NCBI RefSeq assembly: GCF_014698145.1
Contig: NZ_JACJSM010000002.1
Span: 62,001-126,000, forward strand
DNA from: Oscillatoria sp. FACHB-1406
GTDB taxonomy: Bacteria > Cyanobacteriota > Cyanobacteriia > Cyanobacteriales > Spirulinaceae
DNA length: 64,000 nucleotides
Reading direction: 5' to 3'
The notes beneath the pieces were generated by a model that did not search any database, was not told the origin of the DNA, and saw nothing but the letters and a program-made list of their open reading frames with translations. Every line of letters starts with the position of its first letter. Position 1 is the stretch's first letter. The translations under genes and the position numbers were made by a program. This document shows, piece after piece, positions 7,271 to 15,884 of this stretch.

Positions 7271-7743
7271 TTCTCCACTCGCTGGAGAAACCTATTGAAT
7301 GGAAACGCAAATCCCATCCGCGTAAACGCCGCGAATCTCTTTCTTCTCCACTCGCTGGAGAAACCTATTGAATGGAAACGGCTTTCGCTCCATAAGAGCT
7401 TAACTTGTTCTTCGATCTTCTCCACTCGCTGGAGAAACCTATTGAATGGAAACCCATGACCATTCCTTTTAGAGGAGACTTAAGCAGTTTTCTCCACTCG
7501 CTGGAGAAACCAATTGAATGGAAACTGGACAGACAGCGCCTCAACGCTTTTTATGAGTTGTTTCTCCACTCGCTGGAGAAACCAATTGAATGGAAACTCG
7601 CCAGACCGTTTACTTTATCAACTCGGTCAACTTCTCCACTCGCTGGAGAAACCAATTGAATGGAAACACAAAATCCAGTAATTCAGAGCTTTCGTCGTCA
7701 GATTCTCCACTCGCTGGAGAAACCAATTCAATTGAATGGAATC
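7271..7743 (+). CRISPR. CRISPR array, 7 repeats and 6 spacers, no cas genes
   Basis: 36-bp repeats start at 7271, 7344, 7418, 7490, 7562, 7632 and 7703, with spacers of 34-38 bp. Each repeat opens with a 7-bp stem (TTCTCCA/TGGAGAA, 5-nt loop) and closes with ATTGAATGGAAAC. The seventh repeat is degenerate: CAATT is duplicated and the end is altered, which marks the trailer side, so the leader is upstream and transcription runs on the plus strand. A GAAAC end giving an 8-nt tag fits cyanobacterial subtype I-D or III arrays, but the type cannot be set without cas genes, which are absent from the window. Repeats 1-3 read CCTATTG, repeats 4-6 CCAATTG. Confidence 0.96.
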
Positions 7744-7753
7744 AAATAAAAAC

Positions 7754-7782
7754 GTAGGGGCATAGCACTGCTATACCCTCTT
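7754..7782. repeat. Partial inverted copy of the 62-bp repeat
   Basis: GTAGGGGCATAGCACTGC and the following bases are, in reverse complement, a variant of the palindromic half of the 62-bp repeat. It begins about 10 bp after the last CRISPR repeat. Confidence 0.6.
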
Positions 7783-7844
7783 AATTTTTCGACTTAAAAA
7801 TATTTGCTAACGAACGTCATTCTCGATCGAATGAGGTTCAGAAT

Positions 7845-7906
7845 ACCAATTCTCATTGATTTTGCACGATTCCTGAAGAGGGCATAACAATGTTATGCCC
7901 CTACAG
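7845..7906. repeat. 62-bp dispersed repeat, copy B
   Basis: Same orientation as copy A at 6468-6529, three differences in 62 bp. A further degraded fragment (TTCTCATCGATGTTATGCCCC) follows near 7949-7970. Confidence 0.85.
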
Positions 7907-8090
7907 CACAAAATTTAGTGCATTGCGATTGAGAATTGGTATAACCCGTTCTCATCGATGTTATGCCCCGGAGAGCAAAAAATTTATGTACATCGCGATT
8001 GGGAATTGGGATTACCTGAAACGTGAAAGTACGGCGATAAACGCACAAAAGTTTTGGCTGGTGGACGCTGCCCACCCTACGAAATTATCT

Positions 8091-8119
8091 GTAGAGACGT
8101 TGCAAGTCAACGTCTCTAC
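8091..8119. repeat. 29-bp palindromic hairpin
   Basis: Arms GTAGAGACGTTG and CAACGTCTCTAC pair perfectly over 12 bp around a 5-nt loop. It resembles the palindrome at 3207-3236. Confidence 0.75.
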
Positions 8120-8270
8120 AGGCGATTTTTCAACGCTTATTTCAGTAACATTCATCTATATTTAAATAAAACTGCATTGATTCGGCGATTATAATTCAAT
8201 CAAACACCGCAGCCGTTTTTCTCGCTGAACATTTCCGCACGCTTTGCTAAAAATTAGCGCCGATAATTCA

Positions 8271-8308
8271 CAATTATCAATTGTCCATTGTCCATTATCA
8301 ATTATCAA
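8271..8308. repeat. 7-bp repeat array before cbiD
   Basis: Consecutive heptamers of the forms TTATCAA, TTGTCCA and TTATCAA end 3 bp before the chosen cbiD ATG. Members of the same heptamer family occur in at least eight other gaps in this window. Confidence 0.8.
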
Positions 8309-8311
8309 CCC

Positions 8312-9430
8312 ATGCCTGCTCGTTCGGGATACACTTTACCCGTTTTTGCTTGCGCTGCGGCTGTCGCTGCACTGCAACACCTCAAACAGTCCCTCGCCCC
8401 AAAATCCGTCACTCTCGATTTGATTTCGCCGCCGCAATCTGCGGAAATTCCGATCGAACAGGTGGCAAAGTTGGGGGAAAATTGCGCTTTAGCGATCGCG
8501 CGTAGCGATCCCGGCGATAATCTAGATTTAACCAGAGATACGCCGATTTGGGCGATGGTGGAATTGCAGCAGTGTCAGCGCGATTCCCCCGAAGAACAAG
8601 TCGAAATTCGCGGCGGTGAGGGGTTGGGAAGGCAGGAAAATGCTGGGGGGAAGGCGGCGATTTATCGTTACGCGCGCCAGGTGTTAACAGAAAATTTGCA
8701 ACGCGGCTTGACCCAAACCGAGCGCGTTGTCGTTACGATTATTTTACCGGAAGGACGACAGTTAGCAGATCGCACCTCGAATGCAGCTTTTGGGGTACTC
8801 GAAGGACTTTCGCTGCTGGGAACGACGGGCATTTCGCAGCCATTGAGCGCGCCGGAGCAATTGCAAGCGTATTTGGAAGAATTAAAGGAGAAAGCCGCCC
8901 GATTTGAAGAATTAACCTTCTGTATCGGCGAAAATAGCCTCGATTTGGCGCAACAATGGGGGATAAAACGCGATCGCATCCTCAAAACCGCGAATTGGCT
9001 CGGGCCGATGTTCGTCGCCGCCGGAACCCACCAAGTCCAGTCTATCCTCTTAATCGGCTACCACGGCAAAGCGATTAAACTCGCGGGCGGAATCTTCCAC
9101 ACGCACCACCACCTCGCCGATGCCCGACTGGAAATTTTAACCGCCCACTGTGCTAACCTGGGATTGCCAACAGCGGTTTTACAACAAGTGTTTTCCAGCG
9201 CGACAACGGAGGACGCATTGCAGTTGTTACGAAAATTGGACTCACCCGAATTATCAATTGTCTCTCGAGTTTATGGCGCGATTGTCGAGTCGATCGATGC
9301 CCGTGCCAGCGACTACATTTTGAAACACAGCGAACAGCGGGTGCGGGTGGGTTCCGCGATATTTGACCGCGATCGAAATATCATCGCAAAAAGTCAAATC
9401 GGGACAGCATTATTTTCAAAAATGTGCTAG
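8312..9430 (+). CDS. cbiD: Cobalt-precorrin-5B (C1)-methyltransferase CbiD
   Basis: 372 residues from the ATG at 8312, which I prefer to the in-frame ATG 24 bp upstream because those codons are only heptamer repeat and the protein then opens with the family motif RSGYTLPVFACAAAVAAL. CbiD methylates C1 during anaerobic corrin-ring synthesis in the cytoplasm, using S-adenosylmethionine. Later family blocks include VTIILPEGRQLADRTSN and the glycine-rich LIGYHGKAIKLAGGIFHTHHHLADAR. Other corrin methyltransferases in the window, cobL and cbiT, are 12 kb away, so the pathway is dispersed as is usual in cyanobacteria. Confidence 0.93.
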   Translation: MPARSGYTLPVFACAAAVAALQHLKQSLAPKSVTLDLISPPQSAEIPIEQVAKLGENCALAIARSDPGDNLDLTRDTPIWAMVELQQCQRDSPEEQVEIRGGEGLGRQENAGGKAAIYRYARQVLTENLQRGLTQTERVVVTIILPEGRQLADRTSNAAFGVLEGLSLLGTTGISQPLSAPEQLQAYLEELKEKAARFEELTFCIGENSLDLAQQWGIKRDRILKTANWLGPMFVAAGTHQVQSILLIGYHGKAIKLAGGIFHTHHHLADARLEILTAHCANLGLPTAVLQQVFSSATTEDALQLLRKLDSPELSIVSRVYGAIVESIDARASDYILKHSEQRVRVGSAIFDRDRNIIAKSQIGTALFSKMC

Positions 9431-9702
9431 CATGGTCTGAATAAGTTAAATTGCCTACCTATTTTAAAGTTCTCGATAAGAAGGCTCTTTATCCCGCTCT
9501 TTTTTAAGGGCATTAAGGCAAGCCAGTTCTTTTTACTCACCTCGCTTTTCCTGTTATTAATACCGCTCCATTATGGGATTCCTTAATTTCAATTTAAGGA
9601 AGCTCTTCAAGGTATCCGTGCAATGTTTGTTGCTCCATTTCCCAATCGAGGAAAGATGGGGGAAGTTCGACATATCCACTAACTCTTTCAGCCAAAGCGC
9701 GC

Positions 9703-11334
9703 ATGACTACACAAATCACTCAGCCCCTCCAAGACAGCGAAGATACATTGCCTTCGGAGTCTTTAGAAAATCGCATCGATCGCCAAATGATCGCGATCTT
9801 GGACTTTGGCTCTCAATACTCAGAATTAATCGCGCGCCGCATCCGCGAAACGCAGGTTTATTCAGAAGTCCTCTCTTATCGAACCACCGCCGAACAACTG
9901 CGCTACCTCAACCCTAAAGGAATCATCCTTTCCGGCGGCCCCAGTTCGGTTTACGATGCTTACGCACCGCAGTGCGACCCGCAAATCTGGGAACTGGGAA
10001 TTCCGATTTTGGGGGTATGTTACGGAATGCAACTGATGGTGCGGCAACTCGGCGGCACAGTCGAACGAGCCAAACGCGGCGAATACGGCAAAGCCGCTCT
10101 CAAAATTGACGATCCCACTGACATTTTCACCAATGTCGGCAACGGTTCGACCATGTGGATGAGTCACGGCGACTCCTGCACCGAACTGCCCGAGGGGTTC
10201 GAGGTTCTCGCCCATACCGATAATACAAGCTGTGCCGCGATCGCCAACCGCAGCGCCCACCTCTACGGCGTGCAATTTCACCCCGAAGTCGTCCACTCCA
10301 CCGACGGACAAGCCCTGATCCAAAACTTCGTTTATCATATCTGTCGCTGCGAACCGACTTGGACGACAGAAACCTTTATCGAAGAAGCAATTCGGGAAGT
10401 GCGGGCGCGCGTTGGCGATAAGCGCGTGTTGCTAGCGCTATCTGGCGGCGTAGACTCCTCAACGCTCGCCTTCTTATTGCACGAAGCGATCGGCGATCGC
10501 TTAACCTGTATGTTTATCGATCAGGGTTTCATGCGTAAAGGCGAACCCGAGCGCTTAATGGATATTTTCCAAAAGCAATTCCATATCTCTGTCGAATATG
10601 TTAACGCGCGCGATCGCTTCCTCAAACAACTCGAAGGCATCACCGATCCCGAAGAAAAACGCCGTCGCATCGGCCACGAATTCATCCAAGTCTTTGAAGA
10701 AGAATCCAACCGCCTCGGCCCCTTCGACTACCTCGCCCAAGGAACCTTGTATCCCGACGTAATCGAATCCGCCGATACCAACGTCGATCCCCAAACCGGA
10801 GAACGCGTCGCCGTCAAAATCAAAAGCCATCATAACGTCGGCGGACTCCCCGAAAACCTGCGCTTTAAACTCGTCGAACCCCTGCGCAAACTCTTTAAAG
10901 ATGAAGTCCGCAAAGTCGGTCGTTCCGTTGGTTTGCCCGACGAAATCATCCGCCGCCATCCCTTCCCCGGCCCCGGACTCGCCATTCGTATTGTCGGCGA
11001 TGTCACCGCCGAGCGCTTGAACATCCTCCGCGACGCAGACTTCATCGTCCGCGACGAAATCGCCAAACAAGGCGTTTACAACGACTACTGGCAAGCCTTT
11101 GCCGTACTGCTGCCCGTTCGTAGCGTCGGTGTCATGGGCGACCAACGCACCTACGCCCACCCCGTCGTCCTGCGGTTCGTCTCCAGCGAAGACGGAATGA
11201 CCGCCGATTGGTCGCGCGTCCCTTACGACTTGCTCGAAACCATTTCTAACCGCATCGTTAACGAAGTCAAAGGCGTAAACCGGGTAGTGTACGACATTAC
11301 CTCGAAGCCGCCTGGAACCATCGAATGGGAGTAG
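9703..11334 (+). CDS. guaA: GMP synthase (glutamine-hydrolysing)
   Basis: 543 residues. Residues about 29-215 form the class I glutamine amidotransferase, with the nucleophile Cys in ILGVCYGMQ and the His-Glu pair in GVQFHPEV. The ATP pyrophosphatase domain follows with its P-loop [13 protein letters not shown], then the C-terminal dimerisation domain ending KPPGTIEWE as in GuaA proteins. It converts XMP to GMP in the cytoplasm. The N-terminal about 28 residues before [20 protein letters not shown] are a short extension common in cyanobacteria. The upstream 272-bp gap shows no clear promoter. Confidence 0.97.
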   Translation: MTTQITQPLQDSEDTLPSESLENRIDRQMIAILDFGSQYSELIARRIRETQVYSEVLSYRTTAEQLRYLNPKGIILSGGPSSVYDAYAPQCDPQIWELGIPILGVCYGMQLMVRQLGGTVERAKRGEYGKAALKIDDPTDIFTNVGNGSTMWMSHGDSCTELPEGFEVLAHTDNTSCAAIANRSAHLYGVQFHPEVVHSTDGQALIQNFVYHICRCEPTWTTETFIEEAIREVRARVGDKRVLLALSGGVDSSTLAFLLHEAIGDRLTCMFIDQGFMRKGEPERLMDIFQKQFHISVEYVNARDRFLKQLEGITDPEEKRRRIGHEFIQVFEEESNRLGPFDYLAQGTLYPDVIESADTNVDPQTGERVAVKIKSHHNVGGLPENLRFKLVEPLRKLFKDEVRKVGRSVGLPDEIIRRHPFPGPGLAIRIVGDVTAERLNILRDADFIVRDEIAKQGVYNDYWQAFAVLLPVRSVGVMGDQRTYAHPVVLRFVSSEDGMTADWSRVPYDLLETISNRIVNEVKGVNRVVYDITSKPPGTIEWE

Positions 11335-11382
11335 GGATGCCGTTCGGCTGGTAAAATTTCAATTCCATTGTCCGGTTTGTAG

Positions 11383-11450
11383 GGGCGGGTTTACTTAAAA
11401 TCGATTCAATACGTCAATACGCGCGATCGAATCGAGGAGAAAACCCGCCC
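11383..11450. repeat. Nested inverted repeat downstream of guaA
   Basis: GGGCGGGTTT (11383-11392) pairs with AAACCCGCCC (11441-11450), and inside it TCGATTC (11401-11407) pairs with GAATCGA (11429-11435). It begins 49 bp after the guaA stop. It has no T-run, so it is more likely a dispersed hairpin repeat or processing signal than a classical terminator. Confidence 0.5.
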
Positions 11451-11597
11451 TTCCTTTACGATTTCGTATCCTAGGGGCATAGCGCCTTGCTTTGACCTAT
11501 CACCTAACGATAGTTATAGCCGCAGGGCAAGCGTCAGATCGCAAGCTCAATACGCGCTACAATAGGCTCCTGAATAAATCTTAAGACCCAAGTCCTT

Positions 11598-12770
11598 ATG
11601 CTAAATCCCAATCTAGAGGACATCCAACTCACTAAAGAAGAATACGAACGCTACTCGCGTCATATTATTTTGCCCGAAGTCGGACTCGAAGGGCAGAAAC
11701 GCCTCAAAGCCGCTAGCGTTCTTTGCATCGGTACGGGAGGACTCGGATCTCCGCTCCTACTCTATCTCGCAGCAGCCGGTATCGGGCGCATCGGGATCGT
11801 CGATTTTGATATTGTCGATGCCTCGAACTTGCAACGCCAAGTCATTCACGGGACTTCTTGGGTGGGCAAACCGAAAATTGAATCGGCAAAAAATCGCATC
11901 CTTGAAATCAACCCCGCTTGTCAGGTGGATTTATATGAAACCCGCCTTTCTTCGGAGAATGCCTTAGAAATTCTCGCGCCCTACGATGTCGTTATCGACG
12001 GGACGGATAACTTTCCGACGCGCTACCTCACCAACGATGCTTGCGTGTTGCTGGGGAAACCTAACGTCTACGGTTCCATTTTCCGCTTTGAAGGGCAAGC
12101 GACGGTCTTTAACTACCAAGATGGCCCGAACTATCGCGATTTGTATCCCGAACCGCCGCCGCCGGGAATGGTTCCTTCTTGCGCGGAAGGAGGCGTTTTA
12201 GGCGTTCTTCCCGGTATGATTGGCATTATCCAAGCTACCGAAGCGATTAAGATTATCTTAGGGAGCGGCGATACCCTCAGCGGTCGCCTGCTGCTGTACA
12301 ATGCCCTCGATATGAAGTTCCGCGAGTTAAAACTGCGCCCGAATCCCGAACGTCCAGTGATTAAGGAGTTAGTCGATTACGAACAATTCTGCGGGATTCC
12401 TCAAGCTAAAGCACAAGAAGAACAAGAACGTAAATCGATGGAAGAGATGACAGTTCGGGAGTTGAAAGACTTGCTCGATAGCGATGCGGATGATTTTGTT
12501 TTAATTGACGTTCGCAACCCTAACGAGTACGAAATTGCTAAGATTCCGGGTTCGACGCTGGTTCCGTTACCGGATATCGAACAAGGTTCGGGCGTGGAAA
12601 AGGTGAAAGAATTGCTCGACGGTCGCCGTTTAGTCGCCCATTGTAAAATGGGAGGACGTTCGGCGAAAGCGTTAGGTATCCTGAAAGAGCATGGCATTGA
12701 CGGGATAAACGTCAAGGGCGGTATTACGGCTTGGAGTCGGGAAGTTGATGCTTCAGTGCCAGAATATTAG
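11598..12770 (+). CDS. moeB: Adenylyltransferase/sulfurtransferase, MoeB/MoeZ type
   Basis: 390 residues: an E1-like ThiF/MoeB domain (about 1-250) and a C-terminal rhodanese domain (about 290-385). The nucleotide loop GTGGLGSP, the conserved NLQRQVIHG and the catalytic region VPSCAEGGVLGVLPG are present. The CxxC zinc pairs of E. coli MoeB are missing, as in MoeZ-type proteins. The rhodanese active-site loop is HCKMGGRS with its Cys. Such proteins adenylate, then thiocarboxylate, small ubiquitin-like sulfur carriers for molybdopterin, thiamine or cysteine synthesis. The exact carrier served here cannot be told from context; neighbours are unrelated. Confidence 0.93.
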   Translation: MLNPNLEDIQLTKEEYERYSRHIILPEVGLEGQKRLKAASVLCIGTGGLGSPLLLYLAAAGIGRIGIVDFDIVDASNLQRQVIHGTSWVGKPKIESAKNRILEINPACQVDLYETRLSSENALEILAPYDVVIDGTDNFPTRYLTNDACVLLGKPNVYGSIFRFEGQATVFNYQDGPNYRDLYPEPPPPGMVPSCAEGGVLGVLPGMIGIIQATEAIKIILGSGDTLSGRLLLYNALDMKFRELKLRPNPERPVIKELVDYEQFCGIPQAKAQEEQERKSMEEMTVRELKDLLDSDADDFVLIDVRNPNEYEIAKIPGSTLVPLPDIEQGSGVEKVKELLDGRRLVAHCKMGGRSAKALGILKEHGIDGINVKGGITAWSREVDASVPEY

Positions 12771-12802
12771 AGAGTGAATAATGAAGAGTGAATAGTGAAA
12801 TA
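12771..12802. repeat. Heptamer-like repeats after moeB
   Basis: GAGTGAATAATGAAGAGTGA-type heptamers start directly after the stop codon of the MoeB/MoeZ gene, with related bases (CTATTCACT) near 12840. Confidence 0.5.
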
Positions 12803-12890
12803 ATTTTGAGTCCAGAGAATTAGAAACTGAATTTTTTGCTATTCACTTTCTCGATTTCGTAGAGCTTTGTTTACTGCTTACTGTTCTTTT

Positions 12891-13445
12891 ATGAGCAACA
12901 ATCGTTTAAAACAACTGTGTCTTCGTACCGTGCGTCTCGGAACAGCAGCAATTCTTCCAGCAGCGATTGTGGGAGAAATTGGGTTGGGGACGGCGCGTGC
13001 GGCAGAGAATAATCCTTTTGCAATTTGCGCGGCGGAGTTGCGCGAAACGGAGGTGAGTGAAAGCGAAGCTTTGGAAGCTTGTGCTGAATCCTTGGAACCG
13101 GACGATTTATCCTGGTGCGTTCTGAGACTTTATAACTCAACGTCCGTGGATGGAACCTCGGCGCTGCGGTCTTGTTTTCGGGCGCGCCGACCGGTAGAAT
13201 TAGCGACTTGCGCGATCGATATTACGCGCGCTTTTCAAGAACAACCCAGTTCGGGAACTGAAAATATTCAAGATATTGCTTTGTCCGCCCTGGATGGCTG
13301 TCGGCGCAGCCTGATTCCCAACCGATTTGCCGATTGTGCGGTAGGTTTAAATCGTCAAAGCGATTTTTCGCAAACGAGTATTTTAAATGCTTGTATCGCC
13401 GCCGAAGCCTTCCCGCCGACTTTATTCCCCAGAAGCGGAAGCTAA
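12891..13445 (+). CDS. Secreted cysteine-repeat protein, unknown function
   Basis: 184 residues from the ATG at 12891; the frame is open further upstream only through a TTG. A signal peptide (about residues 1-36, hydrophobic AAILPAAIVGEIGLG then ARA) is followed by eight cysteines arranged as four C-x(17-29)-C pairs, each pair carrying an (F/L)xxCAxxL start and an AL-x(2)-C end. This suggests four tandem disulfide-bonded helical hairpins outside the cytoplasmic membrane. I do not recognise a characterised family. The gene is 45 bp upstream of fraC on the same strand, so co-transcription with the septal genes is plausible. Confidence 0.75.
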   Translation: MSNNRLKQLCLRTVRLGTAAILPAAIVGEIGLGTARAAENNPFAICAAELRETEVSESEALEACAESLEPDDLSWCVLRLYNSTSVDGTSALRSCFRARRPVELATCAIDITRAFQEQPSSGTENIQDIALSALDGCRRSLIPNRFADCAVGLNRQSDFSQTSILNACIAAEAFPPTLFPRSGS

Positions 13446-13490
13446 CGCTGGGAAATAGGTTGTTTTAACCGCTATGGATGAGGAAAGATT

Positions 13491-14066
13491 ATGTACGCCT
13501 ACGTCCTGCCCATTGAAGTTATTCTATTTCAACTGGTGATTCTCGCGATCGCGATCGCGGTGGAAGCAGAAGTCTTCTACGACCGATTTTCGTTAACGCG
13601 CCGACAGAGTATAGAATACTCGACTCTCCTTAATGTCTTTTCCAGTATTGCGAGTTGGATTCTCTTTTTTATTTTACAGGGAGTGCTGCCGGAATTTTTG
13701 CGGCTAGAATTGATTAGCTATGTCTTTTTGAATCATTTTTACCGAGCAGTCAATGCTTTATCGATCCCTTCATTTTTAATGATTTGCGGGATTGTCAACT
13801 TCATTTTTGTTTGCATCGTTGAATTTTCAGGGACGTTAATCTTGCAGCGATTAGCCCCTTCCGCCGTACCCGTCACTACGCCACAAATTCCGAGCTATCA
13901 GGCAGCTAAAGCCTCAAAGAAAAAAAGAAGTGGCAAGAAAGAGATTAACTTAATGACGGCTTTAGTGATGAGCGATCCCCATAAAACAATCGCAATTTTA
14001 ATCGCTAATACGTTCAGTAGTGGGTTAATATTTCTGTTTTTTTGTTTACTGGGTTTATTGAAATAG
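13491..14066 (+). CDS. fraC: Filament integrity membrane protein FraC
   Basis: 191 residues, near the about 180 of Anabaena FraC. Hydrophobic segments at about 7-25, 46-66, 92-118 and 166-190 and a basic stretch (about 140-150, KASKKKRSGKK) are seen. The LELISYVFLNHFYRAVN block and the position directly upstream of a FraD-like gene support the call. FraC sits at septa between cells of a filament and is needed for filament integrity and intercellular molecular exchange through septal junctions. The next gene starts 10 bp downstream, so both form an operon. Assignment rests on recall of the family and on gene order. Confidence 0.78.
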   Translation: MYAYVLPIEVILFQLVILAIAIAVEAEVFYDRFSLTRRQSIEYSTLLNVFSSIASWILFFILQGVLPEFLRLELISYVFLNHFYRAVNALSIPSFLMICGIVNFIFVCIVEFSGTLILQRLAPSAVPVTTPQIPSYQAAKASKKKRSGKKEINLMTALVMSDPHKTIAILIANTFSSGLIFLFFCLLGLLK

Positions 14067-14076
14067 GGGCGCTCGT

Positions 14077-15102
14077 ATGCTGAAACAATTAACAAATATT
14101 TTACAGCAAATTGTCGATCTCCTGAAGTTATTTCTGGATCGCTCGGTTAAAACGGGAAAAAATATCGGCGATCGGGGAGTAAAGTTTGGCTCTCGATTAA
14201 GACCGAAAAAACTAAGATCGTGGCAGAGTATGATGTGGGGTAGCGCCGGAGTGGGGTTTCTCTCCTTCTTCGCTGTCGGAATTCTCGCCGTATTTGCAAC
14301 CCTAGGCTGGCAAATTTTTCTGCTGATCGGTTTGTATTGGCTGTGCAAAGAAGTTGCAATAACCCTAACCCCGTGGATTCTAGCGGCGCTGATTTCGGCT
14401 TTTGCTTACATTAACTTGCGATCGATAGATAGCCTTTCCCCTGGCGTTGCCAATTTCGCGATCGTTGCCTTCCCGATAATAGCCGCAGCTTTCATTGTAA
14501 TTCCCAGCTTGCGCGATCCCGAAAGAAAGCACGCCCTAAAATGGAACAATATTCTCCTCATTGTCGGCCTCCATTTGCTCTTAGCCTGTTGGATTCAACT
14601 CCACTTCATTCTGCAAGGTTGGTTGAGAGATTATCCGACTTTTGTAGCAGAAGATTTAGGGCAGAGTGCCTATGCGGTGAAAGTTGGCTGGCAGCAAGAA
14701 GATGCTCCAACGAGAGGGACTGCAATTCTCGATGGTATTGGCAATGAGTTAAAAGCGCAACTCAATAATAAATCGTGGAATGCTCTTCCGCCCCTGACTG
14801 CGAAGAATTTGAACGAACGGATTGAAAATATTAAAGAAGCGGTGGGGGCAGGTTTAACTTCGCCAGCAGAGAATGAGTTATGGAAAATTCAAACCGATAT
14901 TACACCCAAAAATAACGGCGCGATCCTCTATTTAGAGGCGCTTTGGGAAGGCCCTAAAAATCAACTCATGAGGATCGATAGTGCTAAATTGTGCGAGATC
15001 GATCGCGCTTACTCTGAAGTTAACAATTTAGACGAACCCGTTGCTTTGGTTGAATGTCAGCCCGCTCGCAAGGCCGATCGACCTCCGGCGAAGCAAGGAT
15101 AG
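14077..15102 (+). CDS. fraD: Septal junction protein FraD
   Basis: 341 residues, as expected for FraD (about 340). Five hydrophobic segments lie at about 53-75, 77-91, 95-113, 124-144 and 157-180, followed by a soluble C-terminal region of about 155 residues. In the family this region faces the periplasm and carries a coiled coil; here it contains ERIENIKEAVGAG-like helical sequence. FraD is a plug component of septal junctions in filamentous cyanobacteria. The gene follows fraC by 10 bp. fraE, the third gene of the Anabaena operon, is not next; a 7-bp repeat array begins at the stop codon instead. Confidence 0.8.
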   Translation: MLKQLTNILQQIVDLLKLFLDRSVKTGKNIGDRGVKFGSRLRPKKLRSWQSMMWGSAGVGFLSFFAVGILAVFATLGWQIFLLIGLYWLCKEVAITLTPWILAALISAFAYINLRSIDSLSPGVANFAIVAFPIIAAAFIVIPSLRDPERKHALKWNNILLIVGLHLLLACWIQLHFILQGWLRDYPTFVAEDLGQSAYAVKVGWQQEDAPTRGTAILDGIGNELKAQLNNKSWNALPPLTAKNLNERIENIKEAVGAGLTSPAENELWKIQTDITPKNNGAILYLEALWEGPKNQLMRIDSAKLCEIDRAYSEVNNLDEPVALVECQPARKADRPPAKQG

Positions 15103-15164
15103 TTAATGGATAATGGATAATGGATAATGGATAATGGATAATGGATAATGGATAATGGATAATG
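15103..15164. repeat. 7-bp tandem repeat array (TAATGGA) after fraD
   Basis: Eight to nine near-perfect TAATGGA units begin immediately after the fraD TAG. This is the most regular heptamer array in the window. Confidence 0.92.
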
Positions 15165-15253
15165 AAATGCTTTTTGTGATTGCAGAGTCATTATAGAGAC
15201 ACTCCTTAACTTGAGGAGCTACAGTAATAGATAGAGTAAACGGCTCTTTCAGT

Positions 15254-15871
15254 ATGAATACATCTCTTAAAGCGCTAGGGCAGTTTGCTATTCCTTTGCT
15301 GTTGCAAACTGCCTTAATTATTGCTATTCCCGCCCGAGCGATTTATACGCAATTATCCGGTAAAACCGCGATTTTGCAAACGATTGCTGTCGATCCTTAC
15401 GACCCATTACGCGGCTATTGGCAACAGTTGAGATACGATATTTCTCGCCCGGAAAATCTCGAAAAGCTTCCCGGCTGGGCAACAGTTTTAAGTCCGACGG
15501 AGAGGGGCGAAAAACGCTTGCTCGAGAGAACGCGAGTTTATGTGATTTTGCAAGAACCCGCACCTTTAAAGGGGAAGAAGAACTTGCAGCCGCAACCTTG
15601 GAAAGCTGTTGCTGTCAGTCGCGATCGCCCTTCGGATTTGCCGGAGAATCGCGTTGCGCTGGAGGGGATTTACAACAATGGCTGGATCGATTACGGTTTA
15701 GAGCGCTACTATTTGCCGGAAGATCGGCGCGAGGAGGTGAATGGGGCGATCGAAACAACGCTTCGCAAAGCCCAGAAAACGCGCCCGATCGCGGTTAAGC
15801 TCAAGGTAGACGAACAAGGACACTCGATCGCGCAGAGTCTATGGGTGGGGGAAAGCGAGTTTCAGTTTTAG
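15254..15871 (+). CDS. GDYXXLXY-family protein
   Basis: 205 residues. An N-terminal hydrophobic segment (about 8-30) precedes the signature region DPLRGYWQQLRYDIS, a variant of the GDYXXLXY motif that names the family. A second conserved block is GIYNNGWIDYGLERYYLPE, followed by VKLKVDEQGHS near the end. Members usually stand next to DUF2157 and DUF4401 membrane proteins; those partners are not adjacent here. Function is unknown; the protein is probably anchored in the membrane with its body outside. It is 151 bp downstream of fraD and same-strand, separated from it by the heptamer array. Confidence 0.82.
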   Translation: MNTSLKALGQFAIPLLLQTALIIAIPARAIYTQLSGKTAILQTIAVDPYDPLRGYWQQLRYDISRPENLEKLPGWATVLSPTERGEKRLLERTRVYVILQEPAPLKGKKNLQPQPWKAVAVSRDRPSDLPENRVALEGIYNNGWIDYGLERYYLPEDRREEVNGAIETTLRKAQKTRPIAVKLKVDEQGHSIAQSLWVGESEFQF

Positions 15872-15884
15872 AGGGCGCATTGCC

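Larger units (their letters stand above)
7907..8311. other. Non-coding repeats upstream of cbiD
   Basis: About 400 bp with no credible gene. Contains a 27-bp inverted copy of 5923-5949 (at 8054-8080), a hairpin with perfect 12-bp arms GTAGAGACGTTG (8091-8119), and a 7-bp repeat array (8271-8308) that reaches to within 3 bp of the cbiD start codon. Confidence 0.6.

Noticed and set aside
7405-7659. 84-codon ORF across the CRISPR array
   Set aside because: It only reads repeats and spacers; the repeated LHSLEKPIEWK peptide is the translated CRISPR repeat.
10555-11160. 201-codon antisense ORF inside guaA
   Set aside because: Long antisense frames are common opposite GC-biased coding DNA; guaA is certain and this frame has no family sequence.
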